The notes under the pieces are model-generated. The model was not told where the DNA came from and searched no databases. It saw nothing but the letters and a program-made list of their open reading frames with translations. From Patagioenas fasciata (lineage: Eukaryota > Chordata > Aves > Columbiformes > Columbidae), in NCBI RefSeq assembly GCF_037038585.1, contig NC_092524.1, forward strand, positions 70,084,552 to 70,148,551: a stretch of DNA of 64,000 nt, in the 5' to 3' direction. A program made the translations under genes and the position numbers. Below, in pieces: positions 58,851 through 64,000 of the stretch. Each line of letters opens with the position of its first letter. The first letter of the stretch is position 1.

Positions 58851-59847
58851 TCCCCCAGCATTACCAGCAATTAATTCCTAGAGCTCCGAAAAATCCCTCA
58901 AAATACCTTTCTTAGAGTATTTATTTAAGGAATAACTGAATCATGGTAACGAATAGGCAACAAATGGGCAAGAGGCACCTTAGAGGGAGGGAAGGTCTAC
59001 CCACGATACCATTGTGCGGTTTGCAATGGCAAACAGCTGACCAGAACAAATCTGAAAAGAATTAAATGTCACGTGCAATTCTTCATAATTAGTGATTAGC
59101 TCCACCCTACTTGCTCTCATCATAAATTATCATCACTGTGTTAATAGCAAGGGAAAACATTACATTAAGCAGTTGCAAACATCAATTCTAACATTGCACT
59201 GAGTTCACGTTGTGCTAATGATGGTGGTGAATGGATCCTGGGTTTGCCTGTTGTAGGAGAGTGTTTGCTACGTCCACACTTCCCAAAGCTCGTCAAGACA
59301 AAAAGGCTTGTTTACTCAATCCATTAATGCACAAATGAGGAGATGGCCATTCTTCTTCCATCCCTATTGGATTTCACTCCTCGTTGAAACTCTTCGCCCA
59401 AGCAAACTCGTGTTTTGTGACACACTTGTAGGAGTCCGGTCTCCTTGGGTTGCCCATGTGCACGAGGGGAAGACCCGGGGTGTTCCCAAAGGTGATCGGG
59501 AGCAGGAGTCGCATCCATATGTTTCATCCATATGATGGGGATTCTTGTACAGTGATCCCCAGCTCACACCAGGCAGCTCCATGGACCGCGAAATTTCCCC
59601 AATGACTTAAATACTGACCAGTGCTCCTATAGAGAGAAAATAACCGCCGTTCATGTCAGTCACTCAGTCTCATTTCTGGTGGTGGTGACACTCTGGCCAG
59701 TCTTGGGAGGGTGGTTGAGTTGCTGTGTGTAGTTTGAGGTTTTAGTGGAACATCCTGAGATCTACACTCATACCCCCGGCTGGCAGGAAGGACCTTCCCA
59801 CACAGCACCAAAGGCCCGTTTTGTCTACTGCATTTATTCTGTTCCTA

Positions 59848-60512
59848 CTGGGGGTCCTGGGGACAGCAGGATGACCATGAGCCAGCACTGGGCCCTTGTG
59901 GCCAGAAAGGCCAATGGTACCTGGGCCGGATTAGAAGGGGGTGGTCAGTAGGTCAGAGAGGTTCTCCTGCCCCTCTGCTCTGCCCTGGGGAGACCACACC
60001 TGGAATATTGTGTCCAGTTGTGGCCCCTCAGCTCCAGAAGGACAGGGAACTGCTGGAGAGAGTCCAGCGCAGCCACCAAGATGCTGAAGGGAGTGGAGCA
60101 TCTCCCGTGTGAGGAAAGGCTGAGGGAGCTGGGGCTCTGGAGCTGGAGAAGAGGAGACTGAGGGGGGACTCATTCATGGGGATCAATATGGAAAGGGGCA
60201 GTGTCAGGAGGATGGAGCCAGGCTCTTCTGGGTGACAACCAGTGACAGGACAAGGGGCAATGGGTGCAAACTGGAACACAAGAGGTTCCACTTAAATTTG
60301 AGAAGAAACTTGTTCGGGGTGAGAGTGTCAGAGCCTGGCCCAGGCTGCCCAGGGACGTTGTGGAGTCTCCTTCTGTGCAGCCATTCAAACCCGCCTGGAC
60401 ACCTTCCTGTGGAACCTCAGCTGGGTGCTCCTGCTCCATGGGGGGATTGCACTGGATGAGCTTCCCAGGTCCCTTCAACCCCTGACATTCTGGGATTCTG
60501 TGACTCTGTGAA
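59848..60512 (+). mobile_element. CR1 LINE, 5'-truncated, young-looking
   Basis: It begins CTGGGGGTCCTGGGGACAGC, directly homologous to 41178 onward, and runs through GAACTGCTGGAGAGAGTCC, GAACACAAGAGGTTCCAC and AGCTGGGTGCTCCTGCTCC. The tail is ACATTCTGGGATTCTGTGACTCTGTG. It shares with 41085-41860 the unusual AGAAGGGGGTGGTCAGTAGG segment, so both derive from one recent subfamily. Confidence 0.94.
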
Positions 60513-61199
60513 TGTGCCATTGGCGCAGCTGTGAGCAACATCCCCATCTCAGACGTGCCCATGAGGTGCCAAATCCAGTGCCCAGGAGGAAGCGACCGCT
60601 TGAGCCCCAGATGCTTTGGAGCTTAGTGCTGTTACCAATTTGCCACCTCAGGAATCACGAGCCAGATGCTGATCCATAAGATAAACCTAAAGTGACATCC
60701 CTTTGAGGAGGGATCCCGGAGCGGCTGACACTTCCTGTGCTTACAACCGGCAGTTCTACCGCAGCGTTCACCCAACGACTGTATCCAACTGTCCAACAAC
60801 TGTAGTGTCAGCAAACGATCGCCAAGCAAATTATAAGGATGTTGTAGCTTCAACTGTAAAATCATGATATCATGTACATTATTATAATGCAAAGCTGATA
60901 CTATAATCTGAAACGCTGGTGTCTTAGCGCAGCAGTTAATGTGCTGGCGGGAAGCGCAGCAGCAGGGCTGCGTCGATGTAAGAAATAATTATAGACATTA
61001 CCCAGCAAATAAAAGACATCATAAGAATCTTAAAAGGAGAACTAAGATAATAGTTTTACATTTTTCTCCCATTACATTTATTTTAATTGCAGGGAGAAAA
61101 CACTTAAATTTCTATATATTCGTGGTGTTTTGTGCATCTCTGTGTGTTGGGTTTGAGCAGCACATTGGCCTCCAACGGTCTCAGCCCTTCTCCTCATGA

Positions 61200-61460
61200 C
61201 ATTTCACTTTTTGGAGAGAGACTTGGAGAGAGATTTTGGTTGTGGCGATTAGGAACAACGCACACCAGGACGCAGACAGAGATTCACGCAGAGGCAGAGA
61301 TCTTGTTCAGGAAGGAGCGCAGAGCTGGGCCTAGCAGAGAGCTGACCTAGGCCTAGGCTGCCTTCTTTATTCACCATTGACAATTTATAGGATTTACAGG
61401 TACGAGCCTGGACTAAGATGTTTACAAAAGGTGTTTTTCCACTAATTGTTATTAAAAACA
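61200..61460 (-). mobile_element. Possible second LTR remnant
   Basis: AGGAACAACGCACACCAGG, GAGATCTTGTTCAGGAAGG and CTTCTTTATTCACCATTGAC recall the polyadenylation end of an avian ERV LTR on the - strand, followed by AATTTATAGG. The ends are undefined and the call rests on resemblance. It adjoins the + strand LTR at 61489. Confidence 0.35.
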
Positions 61461-61488
61461 CACTAAACTCATGTGATGTTTGTCTCAC

Positions 61489-61886
61489 GTGATACATCGT
61501 ATAAAAGTGGGAGATCATGAGGATCGCCTCCCTTTTTCCTTTTTTCCCTTCTGCTTATGGCCAACATTAGCAGAGGACCTTGCGAGTCGTCCCTGCGAAC
61601 CGAGGCCAGTGCCAGACTGAATCCAGCTCCGGTTGGCTGCAGAGTCCAGTCCAGGACTTCGGCTGCCGGCTCTGCAGTTGCCGGGACTTTCCAGATTGGT
61701 TTGGTAGAGTTTGTATTATTTTCTCTATTTTACCAGCAGCATTAGTAAAACATTTTGAATTTTTCCAGCTCTCTTCTCTCTGACCTTTTTTCCCTCCAGT
61801 CGCCTTTGCTGAGTGGGAAGGGGGAGAGGGGTTAACAATACACCTGCCAGGGTTTTATTGTCACTCTGCAATCTAAACCCTCAACA
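61489..61886 (+). mobile_element. ERV LTR (3' two-thirds), opposite orientation to copies A and B
   Basis: From TCACGTGATACATCGTATAA (TATA box and start region) through CGAGTCGTCCCTGCGAACC, GACTGAATCCAGCTCCGG and TTTTACCAGCAGCATTAG to the end ACCCTCAACA, this is the reverse complement of 48246-48615. Homology stops upstream of the TATA box, so the U3 part differs or has been replaced. No target duplication was found. Confidence 0.82.
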
Positions 61887-62380
61887 GCGTGCAATTCCAA
61901 CACGTCCTTATCATCCTTCTGTTCCTCACACAAACCTCTTAGAGCAGAAGTTCCCAATCCATCCATCCTCACTTTTACCTGCAAGCAGGTATCACAGAAC
62001 CACACACTGATTTCTAAGCCCGTTTCCCATGTTCAGCGCCGCCCAGGTCGCTCTGGACCCAAGCCCGGGCGGCCAGTCCCATGGTTCAGATATCTATAGG
62101 CACTAGTGAAGTTTGGCTTCCATTCTGCTCCAGCCTGTTATTAAGTAGGTGAAGTTCAATAGTAAATAATTACAGACGTAGAGGTTTTTGTCATTGGGTC
62201 TGTGAAACAAAAGTGCCTATTTTGTCAGCTCCCCCCAGTAATCCCCATCAGTCCTGATGTGCCGTGCAGGGCATCGCACAGACCCAGAGACAAACAGACA
62301 AGGGGAAACTGAGGGTAATCTGAATATCGATGGATCAGAATTTCTCTGTGTGCTAATTTTCTCTCTGCTCTATCTTGCAG

Positions 62381-62401
62381 CTCCGGTGAACCCGCATCTC
62401 C
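62381..62401 (+). CDS. MDGA2: MDGA2 21-nt microexon before the MAM domain
   Basis: CTCCGGTGAACCCGCATCTC plus one C, between a strong acceptor (CTCTATCTTGCAG after a long pyrimidine run) and the donor GTAAGTATT, a near-perfect U1 match. It is phase 1-1: the first two bases complete Ala and the last base starts the Arg codon of the next exon, giving APVNPHLR across the junctions. This equals the FNIII-MAM linker of MDGA2 (APVNPHL). It is far below any open-frame length cutoff and is recognised from splice sites plus the missing linker residues. Removing it would keep the frame and delete seven linker residues, so it is a candidate cassette microexon. Confidence 0.9.
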
Positions 62402-63660
62402 GTAAGTATTCCTTTATCTCTTTAGCTCTTACGTGTGTGAAGAACTGACCTTGCACTCATTGTCCCTCACGGTTCAAAGCAGATGACAAGTGTTATACGT
62501 GCAGTCACAGCCGGCGTGTTGTGGGGCCACCACGGTTTCATGTCGGGTGATGGCGCCATTCACACACACAGGATCAATCACAGAACGGACTACTGGGCTG
62601 GAAAAGACCCCAGAGACCATCCAGTCCAACCCTTGGTCCAAGTCCGGTCTGTTCCTCTTGTTCTGTGGAGCCACTGAAGCAAGAGATGGAGGAAGGAGAG
62701 ATTACACTTCCAGCTCATCTTTCTTCCCCACTGCCCAATCTAAAGGAAAACACTGATTTTCTGAAATAACGTCCATTTGTGAACGTAGCTGCTCTTTGTG
62801 CACAGGCATTGTTGTGGTTTAGTCGTGGGAGCAGCTGAACACCTGGAAGGTCAAGTACAGTATAGGAATCCTCTCTGGGGTTCTCGGTGTCTTTATTCTT
62901 TAGACCTAAGTTTTACCACTCGACCTCAAGCACATTACAGAGATCTTAGGGGAAGCCTAAGAGATGCCTTCAGGATGTGATACAGTCACCAGATGGACCA
63001 GACCTAAACCTTCCTCCCAGGTATTGGTCTAGTTGGTTGTTATAACCCAGGGATGGACACTCACCGCTTCCCCTGAGCAATCCACTCGTGTGCTTCGCTG
63101 TCCCGTTTTATAGAGGTTTTCTTCATATCCAGCCCAAAGCTCCTTTGTTCTTGCTCAGCCATTACGTGATTTCCTACACCTGTTGCGAACCAAGAGTAGT
63201 TTTGAAGATGTCACTAGGAGATCATGTTTTCGTCCTAAAAAAAGTGTCGTCCTCTTTTCCCTGATGCCGTTATCCCTCAAACAAAATAACCCACTTCACA
63301 CTTATTTTTTCCCCTATAGTTTGTGCTTTATGGACACGCTGTTCTCCTCAGCTTTTTAGAAATGTAGCTGGGTAAGGAGAGACAGCGTCCCTTTTATACA
63401 TCTGGATATGTAAGGAGGAGCTGTGCAGTCAGATCTGGATGTGATTTCAACCAACACCAACACATTGATGATCACGGTGTTTTTTCATGGGGGTTACTCC
63501 AAAACAAAGCACACACTCAAGGCTAGAATGGTGTAAACTAAATGCACATTTGTTTTTCAGTGTTTTCAATAAACATCACCCCACAATGCATTCGTTATCA
63601 TTGACGAGTCCATTGACGAGCTTCCCGTGCTAAACCTCTGCTCGTTTGCTGGGTTGGCAG
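62402..63660 (+). other. MDGA2: Intron between the microexon and the MAM exon (1.26 kb)
   Basis: Bounded by GTAAGT and CTGGGTTGGCAG. It contains a 75-bp - strand CR1 piece at 62575-62650 and otherwise nothing I recognise. The acceptor has a modest pyrimidine tract (CTCTGCTCGTTTGCTGG). Confidence 0.9.
62575..62650 (-). mobile_element. CR1 3' terminus, reverse orientation
   Basis: CACAGAACGGACTACTGGGC, GAGACCATCCAGTCCAACC and CTTGGTCCAA match the complement of the CR1 3' end at 36912-36985. Confidence 0.82.
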
Positions 63661-63816
63661 GAGAGTTCCACTGCGGCTTTGAGGACGGCAACATCTGCCT
63701 CTTCACGCAGGACGACACGGACAACTTTGACTGGACCAAGCAGAGCACCGCCACCAGAGACACCAAGTACACCCCCAACACCGGGCCCAACGCCGACCGC
63801 ACGGGCTCCAAGGAAG
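63661..63816 (+). CDS. MDGA2: MDGA2 exon: start of the MAM domain
   Basis: This 156-nt, phase 1-1 exon encodes 51 full residues. The split first codon (C|GA) is Arg, giving [15 protein letters not shown]. The MAM hallmarks are visible: C4 and C12 in [10 protein letters not shown], the acidic DDTDNFDW segment with W24, and [10 protein letters not shown] near the end. The residues match MDGA2, whereas the MDGA1 equivalent differs at many positions. The acceptor is GGGTTGGCAG and the donor GGAAG|GTAAGT. The rest of MAM (residues after GSKEG) and the GPI-anchor signal must lie downstream of the window. Confidence 0.95.
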
Positions 63817-64000
63817 GTAAGTACCGGTGGTGGCCTCGGGACATCCCTTGGGGTGCAGGACACGTCCGGGATGTCCCTTGGGGTTCATCACCCAGCTCTA
63901 TCATTTTTCCCAGTCATACCAAGGACTTCAAGGAATTCTAAAGAGATTTCCAGTGTGAGGTGTGCGCCTGGTCCCAAATCACAACCCACCCATGGGGCTG
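63817..64000 (+). other. MDGA2: Start of the intron within the MAM region
   Basis: Follows the donor GTAAGTACC and runs to the window end. It contains a short local duplication (GGGACATCCCTTGGGG and GGGATGTCCCTTGGGG at about 63838 and 63869) and nothing else that I recognise. Confidence 0.85.

Larger units (their letters stand above)
58128..62380 (+). other. MDGA2: Intron between FNIII exon 2 and the microexon (4.25 kb)
   Basis: Bounded by GTAAGA and CTCTATCTTGCAG. It contains an LTR-like element (58365-58850), a young CR1 (59848-60512) and LTR sequence (61200-61886). I recognise nothing in 58128-58364, 58851-59847, 60513-61199 or 61887-62380. Confidence 0.87.
1..64000 (+). other. MDGA2: Internal segment of the MDGA2 gene (7 exons, flanking introns)
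   Basis: Seven exons on the + strand join into one open frame of 466 codons with the domain order Ig4-Ig5-Ig6-FNIII-linker-MAM, the C-terminal architecture of MDGA proteins. The residues match MDGA2 rather than its paralogue MDGA1 as I know them: the Ig5 start [18 protein letters not shown], the FNIII start [14 protein letters not shown] and the MAM start [18 protein letters not shown]2 is a GPI-anchored neuronal surface protein that binds neuroligins and limits neurexin-neuroligin synaptic bridges (family knowledge). The gene continues past both ends of the window. The first and last exons, promoter and polyadenylation site are not here. Orientation and orthology are strongly supported; the species is inferred only as avian from the repeats. 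Confidence 0.93.

Noticed and set aside
1..64000. CRISPR array, operon or bacterial mobile system
   Set aside because: Tandem repeats here are head-to-tail minisatellites without unique spacers, and the coding pattern is spliced vertebrate exons.
1..64000. Identification of the gene as MDGA1
   Set aside because: The Ig5, Ig6, linker and MAM residues agree with MDGA2 and not with the divergent MDGA1 equivalents as I know them.

Overview
This window is vertebrate nuclear DNA, almost certainly from a bird. It carries many 5'-truncated CR1 LINE fragments on both strands, several ending in ATTCTATG-type octamers, and several avian-style endogenous-retrovirus LTRs. Coding sequence is confined to short exons with GT..AG splice sites separated by kilobase introns. 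Nothing prokaryotic or viral is expressed as a compact gene set here.

The only protein-coding gene I can support is on the + strand. It is an internal part of MDGA2 (MAM domain-containing glycosylphosphatidylinositol anchor protein 2), a neuronal cell-surface Ig-superfamily protein that binds neuroligins. Seven consecutive exons are visible: Ig4 (4711-5040), Ig5 (15871-16164), Ig6 (47496-47765), fibronectin-III part 1 (54088-54236), fibronectin-III part 2 (57950-58127), a 21-nt microexon (62381-62401), and the start of the MAM domain (63661-63816). They total 1398 nt (466 codons) and join in one open frame. Every junction is phase 1 except the one inside the FNIII domain, which is phase 0. 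The signal peptide, Ig1-3, the rest of MAM and the GPI signal lie outside the window.

The rest is intron. About 45 kb lies in the introns flanking the Ig5 exon and the upstream introns, which hold CR1 fragments, a 25 x 20-bp minisatellite (11681-12180), a CR1 composite with a duplicated 3' end and a GTTGAG-type array (4.2 kb, 22.0 kb, partial at 39.8 kb), and a 59-bp-arm inverted repeat (43070-43252). A 5'-truncated CR1 with a mutated reverse-transcriptase motif lies at 46.3-47.2 kb. From 48 kb on the introns are dominated by LTRs and minisatellites. One solo LTR has a perfect 5-bp target duplication (48246-48835). One 47-bp minisatellite occurs in opposite orientations on the two sides of the first FNIII exon (53.3 and 55.1 kb), and a 14-bp minisatellite runs to within about 25 nt of an acceptor (57.8-57.9 kb).

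I found no convincing tRNA, rRNA, CRISPR or promoter, and no second gene. I did not identify a wholly new system. The most interesting items are structural: the inverted minisatellites around an exon, the intronic hairpin, the duplicated-3'-end CR1 subfamily, the phased E-box array, the microexon before MAM, and repeats abutting splice acceptors.
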